Source: Candidatus Gastranaerophilales bacterium (GTDB lineage Bacteria; Cyanobacteriota; Vampirovibrionia; Gastranaerophilales; Gastranaerophilaceae). From it: DNA of 37,323 nt. The position numbers were made by a program, and so were the translations under genes. Below the pieces are notes generated by a model. It saw only the letters and a list, made by a program, of their open reading frames with translations, had not been told where the DNA came from and searched no databases. Positions 30,660 through 37,323 of the stretch are shown here, one piece after another; the stretch's first letter is position 1; every line of letters begins with the position of its first letter. The stretch is taken from the NCBI GenBank assembly GCA_944322845.1, contig CALUQE010000020.1:1-37323 (forward strand), read 5' to 3'.

Positions 30660-31961
30660 TCACCCTTTTATACGCCAGTAATATTCTACCAGATAGCTCA
30701 CCGCATCGAACGGATGCTCCAGAAACTTGAAGTCTCTGTTTGATTTTATCTGCGTGTGGGTAGGAACATTAACAATGCTTGTACCTTCTTTAAATGCAAG
30801 GTTATAAATATTATACAGAATCCATTTACATCTTCTCGGGTCAATAAATAAATGCCGCTCTCCGTTAGAATTTCTGACTCGGGCATTAAAAGCGGAAATT
30901 CTGTTTAAAACAGGCGGATTATAATCTCTAAGTCTGAATTTTACATTTTCGTAACCGTGTTTTTTGAGGGCATTTTTGATAATTGCATAATTTGTATACT
31001 CGCTCTGTGTGCTTCTGTTATCGCCGGAAGCGTCACCGTTTATTATAATTTCGGATTTATGCGCTGGATATCTTCTCAAAAACTCTTCTATACATTGCTG
31101 GGTAGAAGTGTTTTCAATCACTATTTCATCAAAGAAATATACATTCTCATCATCCTTGTGAGCAAGTGCCCAGCACATCGGATCAACGTTAAAATCACAC
31201 GTAAGATGCAGGGGTAAATCTTCTCTATAGCGCAGGTGTAATTTGTTCTTTTCGTCAAAACCTTTTACCACAAGTCCGGAAGAATAATCTCCAAATTCTC
31301 CGAGAACATTTATCCTATAATATTCCTCGTCAAAACTTTCTTTCATGGATTGTATAAAATGCGGGGGCAAATATATGTTATTTGTAGTCGGAGCAATTAT
31401 CAGCCTGTAATTTTCTTTCGGATGTTCTACAAACCTCTGCCATATCCATCCTTTATCAGGCTGCGGATTTGTATGTCCGAAAAGCCTGTAGCGAAAATCC
31501 AGCCAGTTTTTCCCGCGATAAGTATTTCTCAAACGTCCGAGAAGCTGCTTAAAAGAAGAATCCGTAATTTGAGAGGCTTCCTCTACTTCCGCCCAGTGTA
31601 AGTTCAGAGATTTAAACTTTTCCGGATCTTCAAGCGCCGAAAACAAAATCTCAGAACCGTTAGAAAATTTTATAATTTTATCTATTTTATTGTACGTGTA
31701 ATCCTTATCCATCACATATCCAAGATTCTCAAGATGGTCAAGATAAGATACAAGTGTGGTTTTTCTCACAAGTTCATACTCTTTAGCGCCGACTAATCCG
31801 CGCGAACCCGGATATTTCTTTGCAAGTAAAATCCCTAAAAGGGAGCCGCACCAAGTTTTGCCGCTCCCGTAACCGCCCTGATAAATTGCCACATCCAGCG
31901 AATTTGAATGCGGAATCTCTATAAATTCCCTTTGTTTATCTAACAATCTATACCTAACCAT
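30660..31961 (-). CDS. Phage terminase large subunit
   Basis: This encodes 433 residues, full length for a DNA-packaging motor. The N-terminal ATPase has Walker A GGYGSGKT (29-36) and a Walker B/catalytic carboxylate stretch LHWAEVEEAS (121-130). The C-terminal RNase H-like nuclease domain has the expected acidic residues: D256 in LTCDFNVDP, D310 and D314 in INGDASGD, and D419 in HPFDAVSYLVEYYW. All appear intact. The ATG at 31961 follows GGAGACAATT. It is the last gene of the minus-strand late operon, after fibre genes, an order reminiscent of T7-like phages rather than of the usual siphovirus order with terminase first. No small terminase gene was recognised next to it. Confidence 0.93.
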   Translation of the reverse strand: MVRYRLLDKQREFIEIPHSNSLDVAIYQGGYGSGKTWCGSLLGILLAKKYPGSRGLVGAKEYELVRKTTLVSYLDHLENLGYVMDKDYTYNKIDKIIKFSNGSEILFSALEDPEKFKSLNLHWAEVEEASQITDSSFKQLLGRLRNTYRGKNWLDFRYRLFGHTNPQPDKGWIWQRFVEHPKENYRLIIAPTTNNIYLPPHFIQSMKESFDEEYYRINVLGEFGDYSSGLVVKGFDEKNKLHLRYREDLPLHLTCDFNVDPMCWALAHKDDENVYFFDEIVIENTSTQQCIEEFLRRYPAHKSEIIINGDASGDNRSTQSEYTNYAIIKNALKKHGYENVKFRLRDYNPPVLNRISAFNARVRNSNGERHLFIDPRRCKWILYNIYNLAFKEGTSIVNVPTHTQIKSNRDFKFLEHPFDAVSYLVEYYWRIKG

Positions 31962-31973
31962 AATTGTCTCCGA

Positions 31974-32450
31974 TTATTCATTACTATCCTCATCCTCATT
32001 CCAGCCGCAAAATCTCTGGTAAAAATCAACCGTATGCTTCATTAAGCCGCGTTTTACGGGATTAACCTTACTGACTTTTAAAAGAGAATCAAATACACAG
32101 CTTGAAAAATATCTGTCATTGTCAATATAATCGTGATTTTCGCATAAAACATCATGTATTAAAGAAGGAACTAAAAATTTAGGATCTGTTTTTGCTCCTA
32201 TATCACGCCAAAAAAGACGGGGTATTGAAGCCCCGTCCCAGCAATAATTTTCTCTTATGGAAAACTCGTATTCTTTTTTCTTTTTGTAATCACAAAGTTT
32301 TACATTTAATAATTTTTTATTCTCAAAGGGATATTTCGATATAGCCTTCTTCTCCATTGCTGTCATTGATGGCAAAGGATAACGCATCTTTACACACGGA
32401 GCAGAAGAAAAAAATATCCCCAGTTTTTTATCTTTATACCATTCTAACAT
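31974..32450 (-). CDS. DUF1353 family phage protein
   Basis: This encodes 158 residues. The core WDGASIPRLFWRDIG (71-85) followed by VPSLIHDVLCEN (95-106) is the signature of DUF1353 (DGxSxPxxxW and an IHDxLY-like motif), common in tailed phages and prophages and without a settled function. There is no signal peptide. The ATG at 32450 has an AGGAG site 6 bases upstream. It lies 12 bases before the terminase gene in the same operon, which supports a virion or packaging-related role, but this is only context. Confidence 0.82.
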   Translation of the reverse strand: MLEWYKDKKLGIFFSSAPCVKMRYPLPSMTAMEKKAISKYPFENKKLLNVKLCDYKKKKEYEFSIRENYCWDGASIPRLFWRDIGAKTDPKFLVPSLIHDVLCENHDYIDNDRYFSSCVFDSLLKVSKVNPVKRGLMKHTVDFYQRFCGWNEDEDSNE

Positions 32451-32454
32451 TCGA

Positions 32455-32943
32455 TTACTCCTCGTTATTCAACAGCTTTGTATAATCATTGGTTTCAAAA
32501 AATTCATCCAATTGCAGCTTTGTAAACCCTAATATTGTTCCAACCGCATCTATATAAGGATTACCTCTATAGAAATTGTTTGCTTTTAATTCAATCTTTA
32601 AAGCTTTAATATCTATAGGATTTTCGCTTGCCTGAGATGTTGATTCCACCAGTGCAACAATATCATCAAAATCGATTCCCTTAGCTTTATAAATAGCTCT
32701 TTCGACATCTGCAGCCGTCAAGTTAAGCATAGCGATTCGTTCCGCCTCTTTTGCGGCCTGCTCTGCCTCATAATTCGGATTAATCTCCGGAACACCGCTT
32801 GAACCCATAATCTCATTTGCTTCCAGCGCAAACAGTTCACCATTGACTCCTTCTTCAATTTTTCTTCCATTGTTATGATTGTGTAAAACAATAAAATCTG
32901 CTCTTTGTTTATCTGTATATGGTTTTTCTAATTTATATGACAT
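32455..32943 (-). CDS. Phage protein of unknown function (after tail fibre)
   Basis: This encodes 162 residues. It begins MSYKLEKPYTDKQRADFIVLHNHNNGRKIEE and contains LFALEANEIM, then an Ala/Glu-rich helical stretch (about 58-80) and a C-terminal FTKLQLDEFFETNDYTKLL. Proteins with this KPYTDxQRADFI opening are, to my recollection, frequent next to tail genes in gut phages, but have no known function. The location directly after a fibre gene is where tail-fibre chaperones often sit. GGAGG lies 8 bases before the ATG. The spacing to its neighbours is 3-4 bases, so it is cotranscribed and probably translationally coupled. Confidence 0.72.
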   Translation of the reverse strand: MSYKLEKPYTDKQRADFIVLHNHNNGRKIEEGVNGELFALEANEIMGSSGVPEINPNYEAEQAAKEAERIAMLNLTAADVERAIYKAKGIDFDDIVALVESTSQASENPIDIKALKIELKANNFYRGNPYIDAVGTILGFTKLQLDEFFETNDYTKLLNNEE

Positions 32944-32946
32944 GAT

Positions 32947-33828
32947 TTAATCCTCCAATAAAATGTATCCCCAAGCTTTCCATTCCATAGGGTGAGAACT
33001 GGTTCCGCTTAAATTTCCAGTTACCGTACTATTAGTTCGCGATGTAACCCCCATGTTACATATAGCATCTATTGCCATGTCCTCACCCTGTACATGATAA
33101 TTTGTATCTTTATATGGTTTCATTAAATTTAATGTATAATCATCACTCAATGTTTGACGTGCTCCTTGCTCGCACCAGCCGTCAGACCAGACTCTGTACC
33201 ACGACGTGCCGTTTACATAGGTCTCTATAACATAGGGTCTTGTGCAATTTGACAAATCCAGATTTGTTTTTTCATCTAAAGCTTCTTGTAAATCTTCTTG
33301 CTCCTCCAAATTACCGGTAATATAGCTCCAAACAGCACCATTTTGGCGAATTACAGCTTTACCTTCGTCAGTAATATTTGATAAAGCCGTATTTGCAGCA
33401 CCTGCAAGTACATCATTAACCTCTTGAGCTTTCTGTGTTGCCAGATTTGCCTGTTCTGTTGCAATAACCGCCTTCTCAGAAGCTATCTGAGCATTTGAGG
33501 CGGCACTTTGTATAGAACTGATATTTAAAGCGCAGATGCCTATGTGATCATCTCCGATTAAATCTGCTGATACTGCCTGAAAACCGCTGTCATTAAAAAT
33601 TGCTTCTTTTGCATTAACAGATATTTCAGAGTATTCTTTTGCCCTTTGAGCATAGTATTTTGAAGAGTACTCGTTTCCGTCAACAGTTGAATCTACCTTA
33701 TTTGCCCACGCTTTAGCTAGAGAACTGTAATATGCAGTAGAATCTGCTCCGGGCATAATATTCCCCGAATCGGTCGACGCTGCCACATTTATTTTTATAA
33801 AGTTATCCTGTTGTTTTATGTCAACCAT
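32947..33828 (-). CDS. Tail-fibre-like protein (longer paralogue)
   Basis: This encodes 293 residues (MVDIKQQDNFIKINV). An ATG one codon upstream (33831) is possible, but AAGGTG fits better with 33828. The region from about 35 to 150 is Ala/Gln-rich with heptad-like patterns (AASNAQIASEKAVIATEQANLATQKAQEV), as in trimeric fibre shafts. The C-terminal ~95 residues (ETYVNGTSWYRVWSDGWCEQGARQT ... MKPYKDTNYHVQ ... WKAWGYI) form a receptor-binding-type head and share the motifs TYxNGTSWY, EQG and KDTNY with the smaller fibre protein encoded at 34207-34740. The gene starts directly at the stop of the preceding gene. It would determine host binding. Confidence 0.75.
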   Translation of the reverse strand: MVDIKQQDNFIKINVAASTDSGNIMPGADSTAYYSSLAKAWANKVDSTVDGNEYSSKYYAQRAKEYSEISVNAKEAIFNDSGFQAVSADLIGDDHIGICALNISSIQSAASNAQIASEKAVIATEQANLATQKAQEVNDVLAGAANTALSNITDEGKAVIRQNGAVWSYITGNLEEQEDLQEALDEKTNLDLSNCTRPYVIETYVNGTSWYRVWSDGWCEQGARQTLSDDYTLNLMKPYKDTNYHVQGEDMAIDAICNMGVTSRTNSTVTGNLSGTSSHPMEWKAWGYILLED

Positions 33829-34196
33829 CATACACCTTCAACTTTCTTCGGAAAAACTGTAATTGTATTCTGATATCCAATATCATCACTTCCTATCAAA
33901 AAAGTACTTTCCAAACCGTCATCCGAACATTGTTTTATTCCGTAAAAATAGACTTCGCTGGTTGCATTTTTCGGAACTTTCATCAAGTCTGTATAATCTC
34001 CGGTTAATTCAAAAACAACGGATGAAGCCTTATTACTGCTGACATATAATTCGCTGCCTATAGGATTTCTGTTTTTATCCTGAATTGCAAGATAAATAGT
34101 ATAATTTTTGTCAGTATTAATTCCATTCACAAGCAGTGTACCGCTATCGCCCTGAATTAATGTTATATTTCCGTTTTCATCAATTTTAAATGCCAT
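33828..34196 (-). CDS. Small beta-rich phage tail/baseplate-type protein
   Basis: This encodes 122 residues from the ATG at 34196 (MAFKIDENGNITLIQGDSGTL), which has a near-perfect AAAGGAGG site. The longer frame to 34223 is less likely. The sequence is almost all beta strand: ITLIQGDSGTLLVNGI, YTIYLAIQDKNRNP, VVFELTGDYTDLM and EVYFYGIKQC. It ends NTITVFPKKVEGV. The N-terminal IxLIQGDS opening is like that of Ig-like sandwich domains in phage baseplate upper proteins and fibre adaptors. It sits between two fibre genes, so an adaptor or decoration role is plausible. No firm family assignment. Confidence 0.68.
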   Translation of the reverse strand: MAFKIDENGNITLIQGDSGTLLVNGINTDKNYTIYLAIQDKNRNPIGSELYVSSNKASSVVFELTGDYTDLMKVPKNATSEVYFYGIKQCSDDGLESTFLIGSDDIGYQNTITVFPKKVEGV

Positions 34197-34206
34197 AAAA
34201 CCTCCT

Positions 34207-34740
34207 TTATTTGCCGCAAGCATACCAGTCTACATCATACCCCCAGCCCTTTCCGTTATAATAAGAAAATCTTTCAGCAGTTTTTTCTGAAATACCGCCG
34301 CCTTCATAATATGTACAGTGAGTGCCGAGAGTCAGTGTATAATTTGTATCTTTAAACTCTTTAAGGTAAGTTGTCGTACTTCGTGAGGTACACACTCCGC
34401 CTTGCTCCAGCCAGACTCTTGTTTGTTTTTCTGAATCAGAAAAGTATTCTTTGTACCACGATGTACCGTTAAAATAAGTATTAATATACAAATATCCGCC
34501 CGCATTAAGACTTGTTGTTATATCATCTATATCCTCACCTATTTCTTCTATATCAGTATTCAACTCTTCACTCATGGATGAAATTGTACTGTTTATACTT
34601 GCTATATTTGAACTTACTCCGGCATTATTTGATGTTACTGTTTCTGCAACAGAACTTATCCTGTCATCAAGATACTGAAAATTATTATTCATAACTTCCG
34701 ATGATGCCAGAGCGCCGTATTCAATTTCTGTTAAAGCCAT
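34207..34740 (-). CDS. Tail-fibre-like protein (shorter paralogue)
   Basis: This encodes 177 residues from the ATG at 34740 (MALTEIEYGALASSEVMN), with AAAGGAG at suitable distance. The ATG at 34755 is rejected for lack of a site. Residues about 20-85 are Ser/Asn/Ile-rich with coiled-coil character (VSSNIASINSTISSMSEELN). The C-terminal ~95 residues repeat the head module of the longer fibre: INTYFNGTSWYKEYFS, VWLEQGG, LKEFKDTNYTL and GWGYDVDWYACGK. It overlaps the upstream one-TM gene by 20 bases, consistent with coupled translation. It likely forms part of the adsorption apparatus. Confidence 0.75.
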   Translation of the reverse strand: MALTEIEYGALASSEVMNNNFQYLDDRISSVAETVTSNNAGVSSNIASINSTISSMSEELNTDIEEIGEDIDDITTSLNAGGYLYINTYFNGTSWYKEYFSDSEKQTRVWLEQGGVCTSRSTTTYLKEFKDTNYTLTLGTHCTYYEGGGISEKTAERFSYYNGKGWGYDVDWYACGK

Positions 34741-34981
34741 CTGAACTCCTTTCATTGATTAATGTGTCATAAATTTTATCCAACTTTTGATTTATATCTA
34801 CTATCTGATCTTTCATATTGCCAAATTCGGATTTAGTAATATAAACCTGCGCTACTTCCGTCAAAATTTCTCTGTGCGTATGTTCGAGCATTTCAGGCGT
34901 TACAAAGAGGTTATACTGAAATATAATTGCAATGCACATCAAAAACAGAGGAGTATATTTGTATAATAAATCCCTGTTCAT
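34721..34981 (-). CDS. Small phage membrane protein (holin- or spanin-like candidate)
   Basis: This encodes 86 residues. One transmembrane helix lies at about 10-28 (TPLFLMCIAIIFQYNLFV), followed by a charged helical domain with coiled-coil features (about 38-80, KDQIVDINQKLDKIYDTL). The short cytoplasmic lead, single TM and extracytoplasmic coil fit either a small holin or an inner-membrane spanin component. T7-like phages encode such lysis genes among the fibre and terminase genes. AGGAGG lies 5 bases upstream of the ATG at 34981. It overlaps the next gene by 20 bases. No endolysin gene was recognised in the window. Confidence 0.65.
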   Translation of the reverse strand: MNRDLLYKYTPLFLMCIAIIFQYNLFVTPEMLEHTHREILTEVAQVYITKSEFGNMKDQIVDINQKLDKIYDTLINERSSDGFNRN

Positions 34982-34989
34982 ACAGCCTC

Positions 34990-35598
34990 CTATTTACCAA
35001 GCAAGCCCAAAACTTTTGACAATATATTAACGGCCTGTCCTGCTGTTTGAGCGGCAGAAGAAGATGCCGAATTATTTGCAGTAGTCGTTGCATTACCGGC
35101 ACTTGTCTGAAGCGACTGGTTCTGCATATCGGAAATTACGTTATACCCCAGCATATATGCAGATAATAAATTGTTTAATACAGAAGCTGTATTATCCTGA
35201 GATTCTGACAACAATTCATTGATATAAGAAGATAGCGAATCCGTATTTGCATCTGATAAATTTTCATACAAATCAGTTGCCTGAGAAGAGCGAATCATAT
35301 TTCTATTTGAAAGAGGGTTAATAATGTTATTCTCAAGGTTTTTTAAACTCTCTGTGGCTAAAGTATTTGTATATTCATTCAACTTTGCCTGATTTGTTGC
35401 CGAATCCAAACTTGGATTTAAATACTCATCCAAAAGCGAATTTATGTTATTATTCACAAAATTATACACGGAATCCAGCGCTGTTCCCGGCTGGAAAGCG
35501 GCTGTTGTACCGGAATTATTTGTTGTAGCGGTAGCATACGGATTTGATGTCGTTGTATTGCCATACACTTTACTTGTCGTACTAGATTTTTTTCCCAT
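34990..35598 (-). CDS. Possible phage internal virion/ejection protein
   Basis: This encodes 202 residues from the ATG at 35598 (MGKKSSTTSKVYGNTTTSNPYA), with an AAAGGA site. The upstream ATG at 35616 overlaps the previous stop and has no site. It has a Ser/Thr/Asn-rich N terminus, a helical middle (DSVYNFVNNNINSLLDEYL and LATESLKNLENNII), and an Ala/Ser-rich end with an amphipathic helix (AVNILSKVLGLLGK). The composition and the place immediately after the nozzle-like gene resemble small internal or ejection proteins of podoviruses. This is context, not homology. Confidence 0.62.
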   Translation of the reverse strand: MGKKSSTTSKVYGNTTTSNPYATATTNNSGTTAAFQPGTALDSVYNFVNNNINSLLDEYLNPSLDSATNQAKLNEYTNTLATESLKNLENNIINPLSNRNMIRSSQATDLYENLSDANTDSLSSYINELLSESQDNTASVLNNLLSAYMLGYNVISDMQNQSLQTSAGNATTTANNSASSSAAQTAGQAVNILSKVLGLLGK

Positions 35599-35615
35599 TT
35601 GTTTTGTCCTTTCCA

Positions 35616-37157
35616 TTAAATTGTTTTTATCTTGATTTTTCCGAATTCAATATTTTTTATACAAAAATCATCTCCTTCACTCTGGGTAAATAACGTCATT
35701 TGAAGAGTTCTAAAGTAAGACGCAGGTAGAGTTCTAATTGAATTAATATCCTTACTCGGAAAATATGTTAAATCCCAGTGGCCTATATCAAAGTACAACG
35801 AATTTTTCAATCCTTTTGCTTTAATATAGCGAATTTTTGATGTTGTAGAATCATAGTTTCTGACATATTCAATATAAAAACTATTGTTGTAATACATATC
35901 AAGAGTAACCTTAGGAGGGTAAGAAAGTATTTTTATTGAATTTTCCATCCCGAGATTTAGAGGCGTACATTTATAAAAAGACTCAATAAATTCTCCGTCA
36001 AAAGAGTTGGAATTATATTCTTCATAAATCTTTTTGCCGGCAGAATATAAAATTCCGCCAATAGTCGCAAAGCAATTAATCTTTTGACACTTTCGCTTAA
36101 CCCAGGCTGCCCTTAAGTAATCGTAAATCATTATTGTAGAATAATTTTCTTCATTGTCCGGCAAAAGCATCCAGACTTCATTCCTGTCAGACGTCACAAC
36201 CGATATTGTTCTAATCTGATCAATTTTACCTGCCGGAATATTAAATAATTCTTCCTGAATATCCAGAGCAATATTTTCCCCTAATGTCCTGTCACCGTTT
36301 ATTACCTGTTTAAAAGAAAACACACCTTTTTTGGTATTATCGTAAAAATACAATTCCGTTCCGTGAAAAACAAGCGCATTATAAGAGGCACATCCGCCCG
36401 GAAATTCCATTGTCTTAGAAAACGAATAATCATCTTCTCTGGAAATTAAGCAGGACGAGTTGGAGTGAAACACCGCCAGAGTCCCGAGATAAGGATATAT
36501 TGCCGTTATGTTTTTAACAAACTCAATATACCCCGCAGATGTAGCAATTTCCGCATCAGAAGTAGAAAAATCATAAATATTTTCCTGTACTGAATACCAC
36601 AGAACCTGACCGCTGAAAACCCATAACCTTCCTGCATAAACAACAAGCCCGAGACCTTTAACATCCCTTTCATCAGTATCTTTTAATTCCATCATTACGA
36701 CTTCCTCAAGTTCGCCGTCCTCGTTATAATTTCCGACTTCGATACTAAGCATCTCTTCTCCGTTAGAAAAAACCCATAAATCAGACCACCCTTGAGTTAC
36801 ATCGGTTGCACATGATTTTGAAGTTACGCTTAATCCCGTAACCTTTGACTCCAGAGTGCCTGCCGATGGAGAAAATAAATAAATTTTACCTTCTTCAGAA
36901 CTTTCAGTATGTACAAAAAAATACGTGTTACTCTTCTGTACACTTTCAAAAATATTGATAACACTTTCCCCTGAGGGAATTAAGCTGCATACGCTGACAT
37001 TTCCCTTGGAAGTTCTTATTCCCACTCCCGAATTGACTTCTGTTGCAAACAGCTCAACATTTTGCAAATCTGAAGCAGTAATAACAGATGAAGAAAAAAC
37101 CGAGTTACTCCGGTTTATTCCCGAGAATTTATTACATATCAATGATGTTCTCTGCAT
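35616..37157 (-). CDS. Phage beta-propeller virion protein (nozzle / DNA-stabilisation-like)
   Basis: This encodes 513 residues from the ATG at 37157 (MQRTSLICNKFSGINRSNS), which follows AAAGGATTAGGA. The frame stays open to the window edge, but the upstream part overlaps a terminator and lacks coding character. The body has repeated blade-like units such as DLWVFSNGEEMLSIEV, RLWVFSGQVLWYSV, TLAVFHSNSSCLIS, ELYFYDNTKKGVFSF and IYDYLRAAWVKRKC. This pattern is typical of tail nozzle or head-to-tail stabilisation proteins of short-tailed phages (T7 gp12 and P22 gp10 types). Its position at the head of a unit with fibres and terminase downstream fits. The family assignment is inference from fold pattern and order. 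Confidence 0.68.
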   Translation of the reverse strand: MQRTSLICNKFSGINRSNSVFSSSVITASDLQNVELFATEVNSGVGIRTSKGNVSVCSLIPSGESVINIFESVQKSNTYFFVHTESSEEGKIYLFSPSAGTLESKVTGLSVTSKSCATDVTQGWSDLWVFSNGEEMLSIEVGNYNEDGELEEVVMMELKDTDERDVKGLGLVVYAGRLWVFSGQVLWYSVQENIYDFSTSDAEIATSAGYIEFVKNITAIYPYLGTLAVFHSNSSCLISREDDYSFSKTMEFPGGCASYNALVFHGTELYFYDNTKKGVFSFKQVINGDRTLGENIALDIQEELFNIPAGKIDQIRTISVVTSDRNEVWMLLPDNEENYSTIMIYDYLRAAWVKRKCQKINCFATIGGILYSAGKKIYEEYNSNSFDGEFIESFYKCTPLNLGMENSIKILSYPPKVTLDMYYNNSFYIEYVRNYDSTTSKIRYIKAKGLKNSLYFDIGHWDLTYFPSKDINSIRTLPASYFRTLQMTLFTQSEGDDFCIKNIEFGKIKIKTI

Positions 37158-37185
37158 TCCTAATCCTTTCTGCACAAAGCAACTA

Positions 37186-37213
37186 TATAAAAACAGCCTG
37201 CTAAACAAGGCTG
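37186..37213 (-). terminator. Intrinsic terminator upstream of the nozzle-like gene
   Basis: In the minus-strand direction CAGCCT (37213-37208), an 8-base loop and AGGCTG (37199-37194) are followed by TTTTTATA. It would end transcription of the phage gene beyond the right edge, about 30 bases before the nozzle-like start codon. Confidence 0.7.
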
Positions 37214-37323
37214 AAATTAAGAAATATTTAGAAAAAACAAAATTTTTAAACTCAATTTTACATTTCTTAACAAAAGAGGTTAAAAAAGGCAATTTTTTTA
37301 AAATGAAATACTTTATATATACA
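37214..37323. other. AT-rich right edge without recognisable gene
   Basis: This stretch is very AT-rich with runs of A and T and no coding region I can support. The minus frame continuous with the nozzle-like gene is open to the edge but looks non-coding. An ATG at 37303 on the plus strand cannot be judged. The end of an upstream phage gene probably lies just outside. Confidence 0.4.

Noticed and set aside
35599..35616. Start of the ejection-like protein at 35616
   Set aside because: It overlaps the previous stop with no ribosome-binding site. The ATG at 35598 has AAAGGA.
37158..37292. Longer start of the nozzle-like protein (to 37292 or the edge)
   Set aside because: The added sequence runs through an intrinsic terminator and AT-rich spacer. 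The ATG at 37157 has a ribosome-binding site. An extension cannot be fully excluded because the frame is open to the edge.
37303..37323. Possible plus-strand gene start at the right edge
   Set aside because: Only seven codons are visible and there is no clear ribosome-binding site.
1..37323. tRNA genes, rRNA, CRISPR arrays, insertion sequences and integrase
   Set aside because: No tRNA T-arm-like sequences, regularly spaced repeats, transposase or integrase motifs were noticed by eye. A tRNAscan-SE or ISfinder search was not possible.

Overview
The window reads as an AT-rich bacterial chromosome segment (about 30 kb of host genes) that runs into part of a prophage at the right end. The most likely source is a gut member of the non-photosynthetic Cyanobacteria (Melainabacteria/Vampirovibrionia, order Gastranaerophilales). 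This is an inference. It rests on the AT-rich Gram-negative-type gene set (a giant AsmA/TamB-like envelope protein, bacterial-type ArgRS, GlyQ, S2 and EF-Ts), and on small lineage-specific proteins with N termini such as MNISPVGTNYQSFKG and ITFTSRN, which I associate with that group. No tRNA, rRNA, CRISPR array or insertion sequence was seen.

Layout. 1-515: the 5' part of an unknown gene that runs off the left edge. 679-6471 (minus strand): primosomal helicase PriA, a small unknown protein, and a 1033-residue Upf1-type helicase with a C-terminal restriction-endonuclease-like domain. 6658-10831 (plus): a small exported protein, an orphan sugar-type solute-binding lipoprotein, arginyl-tRNA synthetase, and a membrane-anchored protein of an uncharacterised family. 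10838-11998 (minus): an exported protein with a charged coiled tail. 12093-16427 (plus): a 1444-residue AsmA/TamB-like protein, converging on an EF-hand protein (16438-17619). 17772-22905 (plus): glyQ, two overlapping paralogous CAT-type amino-acid permeases, and an HD-GYP protein. 22972-26570: a small possible Sm-like barrel protein, a divergent GH13-type glycosidase (minus), and a protein with a possible Cys-His-Asp protease triad. 26641-28552: the rpsB-tsf operon with a long leader, an intercistronic hairpin and a clear terminator. 28567-30553: a short DegT-like PLP protein, an unknown 297-residue protein (minus), and a small membrane-protein gene split by one in-frame amber codon.

30660-37323 is a minus-strand phage late operon. 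In transcription order it encodes a beta-propeller virion protein, a possible internal virion protein, a one-TM small protein, two tail-fibre-like proteins sharing a C-terminal module with a beta-rich protein between them, an unknown protein, a DUF1353 protein, and large terminase at the end. Terminase after nozzle and fibre genes resembles the late region of T7-like podoviruses. Portal, capsid and integrase genes must lie beyond the right edge if present.

Two themes stand out. First, several genes (priA, the exported protein at 11998, the HD-GYP gene, the DegT-like gene, the split membrane gene) have a near-perfect -10 box ending 6 to 8 bases before the start codon and no Shine-Dalgarno sequence, which predicts leaderless mRNAs. 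Other genes here, including all the phage genes, have good Shine-Dalgarno sites, so two modes of translation initiation may coexist. Second, several intergenic regions carry small symmetric elements (direct repeats, interrupted palindromes, hairpins over ribosome-binding sites) that look regulatory.
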